This document shows positions 6,615-15,792 of a stretch of 64,000 nt of DNA, piece after piece. Location of the stretch: positions 1 through 64,000 of the forward strand of contig CACXMZ010000007.1 in NCBI GenBank assembly GCA_902768975.1, in the 5' to 3' direction. The notes below the pieces were generated by a model, which saw only the letters and a program-made list of their open reading frames with translations, was not told where the DNA came from and did no database searches. Source of the DNA: an uncultured Coriobacteriaceae bacterium. GTDB lineage: Bacteria; Actinomycetota; Coriobacteriia; Coriobacteriales; Eggerthellaceae. Position 1 is the first letter of the stretch; every line of letters begins with the position of its first letter. Both the position numbers and the translations under genes were made by a program.

Positions 6615-8407
6615 GCGCTCCTCCCTTCGGTCAGCACCGCAGAGAAGTGGCAGGCTTCACGGCAGCTGCCGCAAGCAATGCACTTCGCGGGGTCGATGGT
6701 GTGCGCTTGCTTCTTTTCGCCCGAAATAGCGTCGGCCGGGCACGCCCTCATGCACATGCCGCAGCCTGTGCATGCAGCTGCGTCGATGACGAACTGGGTG
6801 AGTTCGGCACACACGCCCGCTGGGCAACGATGCTCCTTGATGTGCGCTTCGTATTCATCGCGGAAGAACTTGATAGTGGTAAGCACGGGATTGGCAGCGG
6901 TGCGGCCCAGAGCACACAGGGACGCATCTTCCATGGTGTGACAAATGCGCTCGAGCAGTTCGATGTCGCCTTCTTGGCCGCGCCCTTCGCAGATATCGGT
7001 GAGAATGGCGCGCATTTGGCGCAGGCCTTCACGGCACGGTGTGCACTTGCCGCAGCTCTCTTCGCAGAGAAAGTCCACGTAGTAGCGGGCAACTTCGACC
7101 ATGCAGCTGCGGTCGTCCATGACGATCATGCCACCCGAACCCATCATGGCGCCATGTTCTGTAAGGGTGTCAAAGTCAACGGGCAGATCGAGCAAGCTTT
7201 CGGGGATACAACCACCCGAAGGACCGCCCGTTTGAATAGCCTTGAAGGGGCGGTCGTCGATGATGCCGCCACCAATGTCGTAAATGAGCGTACGCAGCGT
7301 GGTACCCATGGGCACTTCCACCAAGCCGGTGTGCTTGACCTTACCCACCATTGCGAACACCTTCGTACCCTTGGAATTTTCCGTTCCAAGCTTGGCGTAT
7401 TCTTCACTGCCGTCGCGCAAAATGGTGGGGATAGACGCCAGGGTTTCCACGTTATTGAGTACGGTGGGATGGTCGAACAGCCCTCGTTGCACGCTGCGGA
7501 TGTACTTGGCGCGTGGTTCGCCTACGCGGCCTTCAATGGAAGCCATGAGCGCCGTCGATTCACCACAAACAAAGGCGCCGCCACCGCGAACAATCGAAAG
7601 ATGCAGCTTGTGGCTGGTACCCAGGATGCTGTCGCCAAGAATACCCGCTTCGTAGGCGCTGTCGATGGCTTTCTGGATATGGTCGCGCGCCAGGGCATAT
7701 TCGTCACGGATGTAAAGAATGCCTTCTTCGGCCCCAATGGCCAAGGCACCAATAATCATACCTTCAATAACGGCATGGGGGCTACCCTCCATTGTGGAGC
7801 CGTCCATGAACGCACCCGGGTCGCCTTCGTCACCGTTACAGACGATGTATTTCGGGAACACATCGTAGCCAGCAGCAGTACGCCATTTGCGCCCCGTGGG
7901 AAAGCCTGCGCCGCCCTTGCCGCGCAAACCGCTCTTGTCCACTTCGTCGATAATATGTTCAGGGGTCATTTCAAGCGCACGCTTCAGCCCCTCGTAGCCG
8001 CCATGGGCAATATAGTCGTCCAGCGAAAGCGGATCGATAATACCCACGTCCTTGAGCACCACCTTGTGCTGCAGCGCGTAGAAGGGGTTTTCGTCCATGT
8101 GCTCCACCTGCATGCCGTCCTTTTTCAGCAACAGCTTTTCAACTGGATCGCCTTCCAAGGAGTCGATAATGGCAGAAGCGTCGGATTCTTTCACTCGATA
8201 GTACATGGTGTCGCGCGGCATAAGGCGCACCACCGGACCTTGTTCGCATTCACCCGAACAGCCGGTGCGCACCACGTCTACGCTTACTTCAACGTCTAGG
8301 TTGCGCGCAGCCACTTCCGCTTCGATAGCAGCAGCCACGTCGAGGGCGCCATTGGCAATACAGCCGGTGCCGCAACACACCAAAATCTTTTCGGTACGTT
8401 TAGTCAT
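6611..8407 (-). CDS. NuoF-like NADH-binding flavoprotein subunit
   Basis: This subunit would oxidise NADH (or reduce NAD+) at FMN and pass electrons through Fe-S clusters. The start at 8407 is preferred over a GTG at 8416 because AAAGGA is properly spaced only for the ATG; the product is 598 residues. In order it has an N-terminal thioredoxin-like [2Fe-2S] domain (CCGTGCIANG, later CSGECEQGP), the Nuo51 FMN/NAD domain (GLRGKGGAGFPTGRKW, GNGDEGDPGAF-type segment), the SLBB region, the C-terminal cluster motif ESCGKCTPCREG, and two extra [4Fe-4S] motifs (CTGCGMCMRACP, CIACGSCREACH). This layout matches HydB/HndC rather than complex I NuoF. Its partners are on both sides. Confidence 0.94.
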   Translation of the reverse strand: MTKRTEKILVCCGTGCIANGALDVAAAIEAEVAARNLDVEVSVDVVRTGCSGECEQGPVVRLMPRDTMYYRVKESDASAIIDSLEGDPVEKLLLKKDGMQVEHMDENPFYALQHKVVLKDVGIIDPLSLDDYIAHGGYEGLKRALEMTPEHIIDEVDKSGLRGKGGAGFPTGRKWRTAAGYDVFPKYIVCNGDEGDPGAFMDGSTMEGSPHAVIEGMIIGALAIGAEEGILYIRDEYALARDHIQKAIDSAYEAGILGDSILGTSHKLHLSIVRGGGAFVCGESTALMASIEGRVGEPRAKYIRSVQRGLFDHPTVLNNVETLASIPTILRDGSEEYAKLGTENSKGTKVFAMVGKVKHTGLVEVPMGTTLRTLIYDIGGGIIDDRPFKAIQTGGPSGGCIPESLLDLPVDFDTLTEHGAMMGSGGMIVMDDRSCMVEVARYYVDFLCEESCGKCTPCREGLRQMRAILTDICEGRGQEGDIELLERICHTMEDASLCALGRTAANPVLTTIKFFRDEYEAHIKEHRCPAGVCAELTQFVIDAAACTGCGMCMRACPADAISGEKKQAHTIDPAKCIACGSCREACHFSAVLTEGRSA

Positions 8408-8879
8408 GCTGCTCACCGTCCTTTGCGCGGTAGCTATCGATGATTCCGGGGACTTGTTCCACGCGCAGCTTGTTGTGGTAAATACCGTCCACCAACATCA
8501 CAGGGGCCAGAGCACAAGAGCCAACACAGTTAACGATTTCAACCGAAAACAGGCCGTCTTCGGTGGTTTCGCCAGGTTCTATATTGAGCTCGCGCTTTAC
8601 GCCCGTGACCAGATTCATGGCACCGCGGATATGGCAGGCGGTTCCGTTGCAAATCTTGATGATATGCTTTCCCTTTGGTGTTAAGGAAAGAGCTTTATAA
8701 AACGTTGCCATAGCAAACAGCTGAGCAATGGGACAACCCAGGTGCTCAGCGAGCATTTCCAGACCTTCTTCAGGCACGTAGTTGAATTCGTTTTGCATGT
8801 CTTGCATAGCCGCGAGAGCAAAACGACGGTCGGCTGGATACGCTTCGATAATACGTGCGACTTCTTCAGCAGAAACCAC
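8400..8879 (-). CDS. NuoE-like [2Fe-2S] thioredoxin-fold subunit
   Basis: A 159-residue protein of the 24-kDa NADH dehydrogenase subunit family (HydC/HndA type). The four cluster ligands are visible in CNGTAC (with HIRG) and NCVGSC. The start is a GTG at 8879 with GAAGG six nt upstream. The N-terminal helical domain is complete. It overlaps the NuoF-like gene by 8 nt and follows moaD by 17 nt, placing the cofactor carrier inside the same transcript as the redox subunits. Family assignment is clear; the specific complex is inferred from context. Confidence 0.93.
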   Translation of the reverse strand: MVSAEEVARIIEAYPADRRFALAAMQDMQNEFNYVPEEGLEMLAEHLGCPIAQLFAMATFYKALSLTPKGKHIIKICNGTACHIRGAMNLVTGVKRELNIEPGETTEDGLFSVEIVNCVGSCALAPVMLVDGIYHNKLRVEQVPGIIDSYRAKDGEQHD

Positions 8880-8896
8880 AGTTCACCTTCTTTCGT

Positions 8897-9169
8897 TTAT
8901 CCTCCTGCAACCAAAGGAGTGAGAGCAACGTAGTCGGCTTCACTTAGGGCAGTTCGAATGCCATCCAAGTGTTCAATATGGCGGCCATTCACCAAAATGA
9001 TGGCATCTTCACCCTTTTCCGTACCCGCTTCGTTAAGAACAAGGGGGCGAAATGCCGGCCAGCGCCTTGATACTTCTTCAAGCAATTCAAGGACGCTGGA
9101 AGGACCTGAAATATCACACTGATTACAGCCGCTTATTTGCCGGTACGTAGCAAAGAACTTCACTAACAT
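8897..9169 (-). CDS. moaD: MoaD/ThiS-family sulfur carrier
   Basis: A 90-residue ubiquitin-fold protein ending in VAGG; the terminal glycine would be thiocarboxylated and deliver the dithiolene sulfurs of molybdopterin through MoaE. The N-terminal beta strand (MLVKFFATYRQISG) and the VNGRHI segment are typical of MoaD. Its position between the AOR gene and the NADH module suggests a carrier dedicated to tungstopterin for the AOR, as W-enzyme operons often contain a private MoaD. No moaE gene lies in this window. Confidence 0.88.
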   Translation of the reverse strand: MLVKFFATYRQISGCNQCDISGPSSVLELLEEVSRRWPAFRPLVLNEAGTEKGEDAIILVNGRHIEHLDGIRTALSEADYVALTPLVAGG

Positions 9170-9236
9170 AGCTTCACCTTTGGCGTGGACAAAACCTATG
9201 CCTTGTATGGTAGCACCGTGTTACCCACGCAGGAAG

Positions 9237-9262
9237 ACTGCCCCAGGCAAAGCTGGGGCAGT
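9237..9262 (-). terminator. Hairpin after the AOR gene
   Basis: A perfect 10-bp stem (ACTGCCCCAG with CTGGGGCAGT, 6-nt loop) lies between the AOR gene and moaD. No T run follows, so partial read-through to moaD and the NADH module, or protection of the AOR message, is likely. Confidence 0.55.
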
Positions 9263-9276
9263 TCGTCGTTTCACAC

Positions 9277-11088
9277 CTAATAGCTGAGGTTCAGTTCTTC
9301 AAGCTTTTCAGGTGTTGGGTCGCCGTCTGCGGTCCAACCGCGTTCGGCGTAGTAGTCTGCCAACATGGTTTGCAGCTGGCTGACCTTACCCTTAGCAGGA
9401 CCCGAAGGCAGAGCTTCACGCAGCAAGCGCGGAGGCAGGGTGTCCTTTTCCACGCCAGCCTGGATATTGAAGCGCTTTTCCAGGTTCCAGATACGTTCAC
9501 CCTTCAGCAGGATTTCTTCGTCGCTTTCGTCCGAACCGACCGCTTCGCGGTACATGCCTGCAATTTCGGGCAGGCCAATACCAAAGGTGGTAAACAGGCA
9601 GATGCCCGTGGAGTCGCAGAGGGCCGTTAAGTCCTGGAAGGTCTTGAGCAGGGCGCCCTTGCCTTCTGTCTCCAGTGGGTCCATCTTCAGCGGAATACCC
9701 AGAACTTCGGGGCTGATCATGTAACCACGTACGTGGCAGCCACCGCGGTTAGAGGTAGCGTACTCAAGACCAATACCCTGAATAGCACGACCGTCGTAGG
9801 CAGGCATTTCCTGCTTCTTCGCAGACATGGAAAGCTCGGGATGACCATACTTTTCAGCCATGCGATAGGAGCCCAGGCCAAGAATTTGACCAAAGCCTTC
9901 GCCGTCGGCGGTCATCTGCGTCAGCTTGACCATGGCTTCAGCGTCGCCAAAGCGCAGCGGGAAGCCAATATCTTCTTCGGGAATAGCACCCATTTCGGAA
10001 AGCTCCATGGCGCAGGCGATGGTAGCACCCAAGGTGATGGGGTCCATGCCCTGTTCGTTACAGATGAAGTTAGCCTTAACAATGGCGCCCAAGTCGGTAA
10101 CGCCGCAGGCAGCACCGTAGCTCCAGCCTGCTTCGTATTCGGGGCCTTCGCCCAATCCGTCCAAGTCGCCGCGGCCTTCGATCTTGGTTACGCGACCGCA
10201 GGCAATGGTGCAACCAAAGCAGCCCTGGTTCTTTACCAGATAGGTGTCTACCAGGCGTTCACCTGAAGTCGAGTCGGCTTCGTCCCAGTATGCACCGTCG
10301 CGGCCGTTGCGCAGGGGCAGACCGCCTACTTCGTTAACGATGTTAACGAGGATTTCAGTACCCAGTGCACCCAGGCCTTCGCCTGTAACCGGATGTTCGC
10401 ACAGCATGGTGCGTGCCTTGGTAATTTCGTCCATGAATTCCTTGGGGCGGGCAACCTTTACGCCACCCGTACCACGCACGACCACGGCCTTTAGGTTCTT
10501 GGAGCCCATAACCGCACCCATGCCACCACGACCAGCTGCACGGTTCTTGTCGTTCATAACGCCTGCGAACAGAACGCCACGTTCGCCCGGCGTGCCAATG
10601 GTAGACACGCGCACGCTGCCATGCTTGGCTTCCAGCGCTTCGGTTACTTCGTGGACACCCTGGCCCCACAGGTCGCCTGCGTCGAGCAGTTCAACCTGGT
10701 CGTCAAGGATGAGCAAATAGACGGGCTTTTCAGCCTTGCCTTCAAAGATAATACCGTCGTAGCCAGCATACTTAAGTTCAGGACCAAAATGACCGCCTGA
10801 ATTCGCTGCACCAATGATGCCAGTCAGCGGTGCCTTTGAAACCACTTCATAGCGACCAGCAGACGTGGCAGCGGTACCCGTAAGCGGGCCCGTCATAAAG
10901 ATGAGCTTATTTTCAGGTGCAAGGGGTTCGACCTTAGGGTCGACTTCGTTGCAATAATACTTGGTGCCCAAACCGCGGGCGCCCACATAGTCGTTTGCGT
11001 CCTGCATGTTCAGGGGTTCTTTTGTGATGGTTCCTTCGGTTAGGTTTACGCGGAGGATAGTGCCCATCCAGCCTTTTGCTTGTGCCAT
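9277..11088 (-). CDS. aor: Tungsten aldehyde:ferredoxin oxidoreductase (AOR)
   Basis: AOR oxidises aldehydes to carboxylic acids (or reduces acids) at a tungsten bis-molybdopterin centre and passes electrons to a [4Fe-4S] cluster. The 603-residue protein has the standard length. The cluster ligands are Cys290, Cys293 and Cys297 plus a fourth Cys in CDSTGIC at 491-497. The conserved block [16 protein letters not shown] is at 187-202. The stop of the upstream polyferredoxin gene overlaps its ATG by one base (TAATG). Flanking genes supply tungstate, pterin and an NADH module, so the enzyme may be coupled to both ferredoxin and NAD. The exact aldehyde substrate cannot be told from sequence. Confidence 0.96.
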   Translation of the reverse strand: MAQAKGWMGTILRVNLTEGTITKEPLNMQDANDYVGARGLGTKYYCNEVDPKVEPLAPENKLIFMTGPLTGTAATSAGRYEVVSKAPLTGIIGAANSGGHFGPELKYAGYDGIIFEGKAEKPVYLLILDDQVELLDAGDLWGQGVHEVTEALEAKHGSVRVSTIGTPGERGVLFAGVMNDKNRAAGRGGMGAVMGSKNLKAVVVRGTGGVKVARPKEFMDEITKARTMLCEHPVTGEGLGALGTEILVNIVNEVGGLPLRNGRDGAYWDEADSTSGERLVDTYLVKNQGCFGCTIACGRVTKIEGRGDLDGLGEGPEYEAGWSYGAACGVTDLGAIVKANFICNEQGMDPITLGATIACAMELSEMGAIPEEDIGFPLRFGDAEAMVKLTQMTADGEGFGQILGLGSYRMAEKYGHPELSMSAKKQEMPAYDGRAIQGIGLEYATSNRGGCHVRGYMISPEVLGIPLKMDPLETEGKGALLKTFQDLTALCDSTGICLFTTFGIGLPEIAGMYREAVGSDESDEEILLKGERIWNLEKRFNIQAGVEKDTLPPRLLREALPSGPAKGKVSQLQTMLADYYAERGWTADGDPTPEKLEELNLSY

Positions 11089-11564
11089 TATGCACTCACC
11101 TCCTCAACTGCTGCCATCATCTTGTCGGCAGCAAGCTGCTTCTTGCTCGGGACGTCCGTGGGGTCTACCACCGAAATGGCACCCGTCGGGCAGTACTGAG
11201 CGCACATGGTTTCACCGCCACACATGTCGCACTTGAAAATCTTGCGCTTGGCAGGTGAATAGGAAACGTTGCCCAAGGGGCATGCGCTTACACACATTTT
11301 GCAGACGATGCACTTGTCGGCATTGTGCTCCACCACGCCTTCGGCGTTACGCGAAAGTGCACCCGTGGGACAAATGGCCGCACAGCTGGCTTCGTCGCAT
11401 TGCATGCACATGAGTGGAACGGTGATGCATTCCTTCTCGTAGTAGAACACGCTCACATTGGACAGACGCGGGTTGAACTCCTCGTTGTGCTGGAACGAAC
11501 ACACCAATTCACAGGTGCGGCAGCTCACGCACTTCTTGGGGTCCACAACTAGTTGCTTTCCCAT
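11088..11564 (-). CDS. Polyferredoxin partner of AOR (four-cluster type)
   Basis: A 158-residue iron-sulfur protein starting at the ATG ending at 11564, preceded by GGAGGAGG; a longer frame to 11642 lacks a ribosome site. It contains about four [4Fe-4S] motifs: [37 protein letters not shown] and [15 protein letters not shown]. This is the DMSO reductase B/AorA-like architecture that wires a catalytic subunit to an electron acceptor. It is translationally coupled to the AOR gene (one-base overlap). It probably carries electrons between AOR and the NuoEFG-like module or free ferredoxin. The family is certain; the exact partner is inferred. Confidence 0.92.
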   Translation of the reverse strand: MGKQLVVDPKKCVSCRTCELVCSFQHNEEFNPRLSNVSVFYYEKECITVPLMCMQCDEASCAAICPTGALSRNAEGVVEHNADKCIVCKMCVSACPLGNVSYSPAKRKIFKCDMCGGETMCAQYCPTGAISVVDPTDVPSKKQLAADKMMAAVEEVSA

Positions 11565-11695
11565 AAGCTTCTCCTCCTCCATTTTTTCCTCTACGTTATA
11601 AAGGTATCTTGCTAAACCTTCTCCTTGAAGCCATTTAAGCACTTTTGGGCAGTAAAATTATTCGTGGCAAAAGAGAAAAACTCTTATCTTGTTAT

Positions 11696-11730
11696 TATCT
11701 GCCCAAAAGAGGATAATTATTAGGCAGATA
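11696..11730. promoter_or_regulatory. Inverted repeat between the AOR operon and fic
   Basis: TATCTGCC (11696-11703) and GGCAGATA (11723-11730) form a perfect 8-bp inverted repeat with a 19-nt AT-rich spacer. It lies in the divergent spacer (11565-11788), between the AOR-ferredoxin and Fic gene starts. It could be an operator for either direction. Confidence 0.45.
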
Positions 11731-11788
11731 AAACATGACGTATAAGCATTTCACCTGTTCATACGCCATTTTTGAAAAGGAGAAGCAT

Positions 11789-12877
11789 ATGAAAGCCTTT
11801 GCTTATGGCGAAGCAGCCCCCCACCATTGTTCAAAAAGCTGCTGTTCGCTTATGTCGCAGCTTTCCGAAGACCTCGGTCGCATGGATGCCGCCCGCCAAG
11901 TCTTCCCTGCTCTGCTTGAAGAATGCGCCCAAACAGCGTTTTTGGACAATGTTGAAGCTTCTACCCATATAGAAGGGCTTTATCCTTTGGCTGGCCGCAC
12001 CGCACTCTTGCTTAATGGCATTGCGCAAGCCGAAAGCGACCTTGACCATCAAATTCTTGGTCTTGCAACCGCACAGCGCAACCTTCTTGAGCATGCCACA
12101 GTGCTCCCGGTAAGCACCACTACTATTCTTGCCATTTATGGCGATATGTTTTCCTACCGAGGGCAAAACAAAAAGAGTAGCTATCGCAAGCGCGACTATA
12201 TGGACATGCTTATCGACGGCCACCCCCAAAGGGTGCAGGTGAGCCCCGTTGAAGCTTTCGAAACTCCCCTCTATCTAGGGTCTGCCTGCGATGCACTCAG
12301 CGCTGCCCTGGGCACCCCGCGGGAAGGTTCTGCCCTCGAATGCGACGCTGTGCTTCCCATTGCACAGTTTGCCGTTGACTTCATGTGCATTCATCCCTTT
12401 GAAGAAGGCAATGGGCGCATTGTTCGGCTGTTTTCCGACTTCCTGGCAGTTAGAAGCGGCATTGATATTGCCCGCTATATGAGTGTGAATCGCATTATTG
12501 AAGCGGACGGCATGGCGTACTACGAGGCGCTTAACGCGTGTACTCGCGGCTGGGACACGGGCACGAATACCTATGCTCCCTTTATCGAATACTGGCTCGA
12601 CGTACTTCACCGCGCATACAGCCAGCTTTTCGCCCTGACCGAAATGACCGACGGCGGCGCCCCAAAAAAGCCTGAACGCATTCGCGCGTTTTTCAATAAC
12701 CATGCGGGACAACATTCGAAAAGCGACGTAGCGCAAGCACATCCCGACATCAGTATTTCCACTATCGAAAACGCCTTGCGCGACCTAGTCAGCGAAGGCT
12801 TTTTGCACAAAACTGGCGCGGGTCGCAGCACACGCTACGAACGCAATCCTGAAGCAGGGCTGCATACCAATGCGTAA
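11789..12877 (+). CDS. Fic-domain protein (class II, self-inhibited AMPylase type)
   Basis: Fic enzymes transfer AMP or another nucleotide moiety to target hydroxyls. The start at 11789 has AAAGGAG upstream, giving 362 residues; an upstream ATG at 11735 has none. The complete active motif HPFEEGNGR is at 202-210 with the following Arg. An inhibitory helix motif SxxxEG (Ser58, Glu62, Gly63) precedes it, which defines the N-terminally self-inhibited class. The C-terminus has a winged-helix-like region (SKSDVAQAHPDISISTIENA) that could bind DNA. Its 3' end overlaps the next gene by 8 nt. No separate antitoxin is visible, as expected for a self-inhibited Fic. Confidence 0.92.
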   Translation: MKAFAYGEAAPHHCSKSCCSLMSQLSEDLGRMDAARQVFPALLEECAQTAFLDNVEASTHIEGLYPLAGRTALLLNGIAQAESDLDHQILGLATAQRNLLEHATVLPVSTTTILAIYGDMFSYRGQNKKSSYRKRDYMDMLIDGHPQRVQVSPVEAFETPLYLGSACDALSAALGTPREGSALECDAVLPIAQFAVDFMCIHPFEEGNGRIVRLFSDFLAVRSGIDIARYMSVNRIIEADGMAYYEALNACTRGWDTGTNTYAPFIEYWLDVLHRAYSQLFALTEMTDGGAPKKPERIRAFFNNHAGQHSKSDVAQAHPDISISTIENALRDLVSEGFLHKTGAGRSTRYERNPEAGLHTNA

Positions 12878-13382
12878 AACCAACGGCTTTATATCCCTAG
12901 CACTTGCCGCACTTCTCGTTGTGCATGTTGCGCATAATCTGGCTCGGCTCGGGACTGGCGCAACTATCGAAGTGCTGCAGAGCCCTTTCCCTACCCTTGC
13001 CTGGACGTGCGTGGTGCTTTCGATTTTGCACATTGGCCTTTCAGGAGGCACCAGTGCAACAATGCTCAACGACACAGAACGCCCGCCGAGCCCCAGAAAG
13101 AAACGACATCTTGTACTCAAGTGGGCAACAGGCATAGTGTTGGCCCTTTCGGCGGGTCTTCATGTTGGACACGTCATGGGCTTTGTAGCATCTGGAAGTG
13201 CAAACTTTTTCTGGGGCAGCTTGCTCGCCACGCTTGTTTTTTTAGGCATGCATATGTATACCGGCGCGCGTTCGCTTCTTAAAGACATTGGCCTTCCAAC
13301 ACCTTGGAAGACAGCCGTGCGTGTGGTGGTGGTTGTTTGCACCTTCGCCGCCTGTGCAGCACTCTTGGCCGTTGCTGCGTAA
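12870..13382 (+). CDS. Four-helix membrane protein with paired histidines
   Basis: A 170-residue integral membrane protein with about four transmembrane helices. Histidines recur within or beside them (VVHVAHNL, LHIGLSG, LHVGHVMG, GMHMYTGARSLLKDIG). This pattern, and the final HMYTGARSLLKDIG segment, recall the cytochrome b anchors of fumarate reductase/succinate dehydrogenase, which bind heme b through histidines in the helices. The likeness is weak and no catalytic subunits are nearby. The start codon lies inside the end of the fic gene (8-nt overlap), so the two are translated together; whether they act together is unknown. Confidence 0.72.
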   Translation: MRKTNGFISLALAALLVVHVAHNLARLGTGATIEVLQSPFPTLAWTCVVLSILHIGLSGGTSATMLNDTERPPSPRKKRHLVLKWATGIVLALSAGLHVGHVMGFVASGSANFFWGSLLATLVFLGMHMYTGARSLLKDIGLPTPWKTAVRVVVVVCTFAACAALLAVAA

Positions 13383-13411
13383 GGCTGCTATAGCCCTTGC
13401 CTCGCCGGTGT

Positions 13412-13435
13412 AAAGCAGCTATAACCCTGCTTTAA
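13412..13435. terminator. Hairpin between convergent genes
   Basis: TAAAGCAG pairs perfectly with CTGCTTTA around an 8-nt loop, between the membrane protein (+) and the aldo/keto reductase (-). The spacer also holds three copies of a GC(A/T)GCTATA motif. It could end transcription in both directions. Confidence 0.5.
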
Positions 13436-13448
13436 CAGCTTAAGGCAG

Positions 13449-14471
13449 CTATACCTCTACTTCGCCCGCAAGAACCTGTTGATAGTCAGCGTAATTCTTG
13501 CGAAGCAATTCGGGAATTTGCAACTGGTAAGGGCAGCGGTCCAGGCACACGCCGCAGTCTATGCAGTCTTCGATCTTTTTCATTTCTGCCTGCCAATGGT
13601 CGTTAAGCCAGGCCGCCGAAGGGGCACGGCGCAGCATAAGCGACATGCGAGCGCACTGGTTAATGCTAATGTCTACCGAACAGGGCATGCAGTAGCCACA
13701 ACCGCGGCAGAATTCACCCGCGAGTTCTGCGCGTTCTTTTTCAATAAAGGCAGCAATTTCGTCAGTCATCTGTGGTGTGTTTTCGTTAAAGGACAGCCAC
13801 TCTTCGAGTTCGCTCATCTTCTGAATGCCCCAGATGGGCAAGACGTCGTAGTCGGCCGTGAATGCCATGGCGGCATCGGCGCGGGTAATCAAGCCGCCCG
13901 CCATACCCTTCATAACCACGAAGCCCATATTGGCCTTATTGCAAGCTTCGACCAGTTCAAATTCGCGCGGCCCCGAAAGGTAGCTAAAGGGGAACTGGAG
14001 CGTTTCATAAAGCCCCGATTCCACCAGTTCAAAGGCCACGTTAAGCAGGTGAGCCGTCACGCCAATGTGGCGGATCTTGCCCTGTTCCTTGGCTTCAAGC
14101 ATGCATTCGTACATGCCCGTGCCGTCGCCGGGGCGCCAGGCCTGCGGCACGCAATGGAATTGATAAATATCGATATAGTCGGTCTGAAGGGTTTCGAGCG
14201 AAGTTTCCAAGTCTTTCCAGAAATCTTCGGGCGTTTTCGCCATGGTCTTGGTGGCAATATAAATCTGGTCACGCACGTCGCCCAAAGCCAGAGCAATTTT
14301 GTGTTCACTGTCGCTATAAGCACGCGCCGTGTCGAAGTAACGCATGCCTCCCTCGAAGGCCGCGCGCAAAATAGCTATTGCTTCTTCTTCGGACACACGC
14401 TGGATAGGCAGCGCACCAAAGGCATTCTGTATGGTAGTAATTCCTGTTGAACCAAGTGTAATTTCGCGCAT
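13449..14471 (-). CDS. Aldo/keto reductase with C-terminal ferredoxin domain
   Basis: A 340-residue protein starting at the ATG ending at 14471, preceded by AAGGGG; a longer frame to 14546 is not supported. The TIM-barrel reductase part shows the catalytic tetrad (Asp47, Tyr52, Lys75, His106). The C-terminal domain has two [4Fe-4S] motifs, CRGCGYCMPC and CIDCGVCLDRCP. This fused architecture is common in anaerobes, where the reductase may exchange electrons with ferredoxin rather than only NAD(P)H. The substrate is unknown. It stands alone between convergent and downstream genes, with an independent start region. Confidence 0.9.
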   Translation of the reverse strand: MREITLGSTGITTIQNAFGALPIQRVSEEEAIAILRAAFEGGMRYFDTARAYSDSEHKIALALGDVRDQIYIATKTMAKTPEDFWKDLETSLETLQTDYIDIYQFHCVPQAWRPGDGTGMYECMLEAKEQGKIRHIGVTAHLLNVAFELVESGLYETLQFPFSYLSGPREFELVEACNKANMGFVVMKGMAGGLITRADAAMAFTADYDVLPIWGIQKMSELEEWLSFNENTPQMTDEIAAFIEKERAELAGEFCRGCGYCMPCSVDISINQCARMSLMLRRAPSAAWLNDHWQAEMKKIEDCIDCGVCLDRCPYQLQIPELLRKNYADYQQVLAGEVEV

Positions 14472-14556
14472 GGCAACCCCCTTGTGTTGGCACCTCTCGT
14501 CATGCTTCATTATACGCTTGCTGGGTTTATGGGAACACCAGCGCAACGCGTGGTGA

Positions 14557-14644
14557 AAACATTAGCGAGATACAAGGAAAGGTGCCTATGCGACAGAAGG
14601 AAGGACACGTGCGCGATACAAGGAAACATTAGCGCGATACAAGG
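14557..14644. repeat. Short direct repeats at the modC 3' end
   Basis: The motif AGCG(A/C)GATACAAGG or a close form occurs three times (14564-14577, 14610-14623, 14631-14644). Two copies extend to a 20-nt unit beginning AAACATT. The last copy encodes the final codons and stop of modC. This looks like a small local duplication of the modC end. Confidence 0.55.
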
Positions 14645-15792
14645 TAGATATGCTCTGCAGGAATATGAATATAAAATTCGTCGCCTACTGCTGGAATACT
14701 TTCGCGCCCTTCATGCAATGTACTAATGCGCCAGGACAGACGCTGATGCAAGAAACGCATTTCTTGGTCGCCAGCTTCAACAAGGGGCTGCGCGTCTTCA
14801 GGACGGTCAAGGGAAGATAGCATGATTGCCGCTTCAAAACGCGATTCCGTAACGCGGTCGGCGCGGACATGGAAGATGTTTTCTTTCGCTTCCTCTGCGC
14901 GCTGTACCAAATCCTTTGGCCCTTGATCCTTTTCGTTTGGATTGTCCACGCGCTGCAAATAGACAGCCCTAAAACCAACGGCTTTTGTTTCAGGCGGCAC
15001 TTCGCCTTTGGTGGTAAGCGTAATGCCCCACTGCGGGCAATAGACTTGGTGTGTACCGACCACTTCAACTTCGCTTGTGTTCTTCACGCCCGAAAGCTTC
15101 ATGCCCGCCATGGTTTGCGGCCTGTCGATAAGCGCGCGAGGCTTCGTATGCTCAGTTATGTGCCCATACTCCATAACCGCAATGCTGTCGCAGAAGCGCA
15201 GGGCTTCGTCGATGTCGTGGCTTACGTAGACGATGGTGCCCGTGAATGCGTCAAACAGGCTGGACAGGTTTTGCTCCAAGATGCTTTTGAGGTGTGAATC
15301 GAGTGCGCTAAAAGGTTCATCCAGCATGAGGATGCACGGGTCAGCCGCAAGCATGCGCGCCAGGGCCACACGCTGTTGCTGCCCGCCCGAAAGATGGGCT
15401 GGGTAGCGCTTGGCAAAAGGCTCGACGTCGAAACGTTTGAGTTCGCGCGCAATGATTTGGGCACGTTCAGCTGCTGGCGCGTTTCGCGGGATGCCCGCCC
15501 CTATGTTTTCTTCGACCGTTAAGTTAGGGAAGAGCATATAGTTCTGAAAAAGCAATGCTGTCTTGCGTTGCTGGGGGCTCAAGTTGATTTTTGCGGCGCT
15601 GTCAAAGAAGACCTTGCCGTTTACTTCGATACGGCCTTCGTCGGGCGTTTCAATGCCTGCAATGCAACGCATGGTCAGGCTTTTCCCGCAACCGCTTGCG
15701 CCCAAAAGGCCGACTACTTCATCGTGTGCTTCGAAGGCTACCTCCAGGTTAAAGGACGGGTAGCGCTTGGTTATGTCTACGCGCAGGCTCAT
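14629..15792 (-). CDS. modC: Molybdate-type ABC transporter ATPase ModC
   Basis: The ATPase of an oxyanion importer of the ModC/PotA class, 387 residues. It has Walker A GASGCGKS, signature LSGGQQQR and Walker B ILMLDEPFSALD in the first 230 residues, and a C-terminal TOBE-like regulatory region of about 150 residues (SGVKNTSEVEVVGTHQVYC onward). That tail distinguishes it from the short TupC at 2067-2762. The start overlaps modB by 4 nt. The downstream end is made of short repeats (14557-14644). Molybdate specificity is inferred from the ModA-type receptor in the same cluster. Confidence 0.92.
   Translation of the reverse strand: MSLRVDITKRYPSFNLEVAFEAHDEVVGLLGASGCGKSLTMRCIAGIETPDEGRIEVNGKVFFDSAAKINLSPQQRKTALLFQNYMLFPNLTVEENIGAGIPRNAPAAERAQIIARELKRFDVEPFAKRYPAHLSGGQQQRVALARMLAADPCILMLDEPFSALDSHLKSILEQNLSSLFDAFTGTIVYVSHDIDEALRFCDSIAVMEYGHITEHTKPRALIDRPQTMAGMKLSGVKNTSEVEVVGTHQVYCPQWGITLTTKGEVPPETKAVGFRAVYLQRVDNPNEKDQGPKDLVQRAEEAKENIFHVRADRVTESRFEAAIMLSSLDRPEDAQPLVEAGDQEMRFLHQRLSWRISTLHEGRESIPAVGDEFYIHIPAEHIYLVSR

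Noticed and set aside
12870-13382. Antitoxin for the Fic protein
   Set aside because: It is a four-helix membrane protein, unlike known Fic antitoxins, and the Fic protein already carries its own inhibitory SxxxEG motif.
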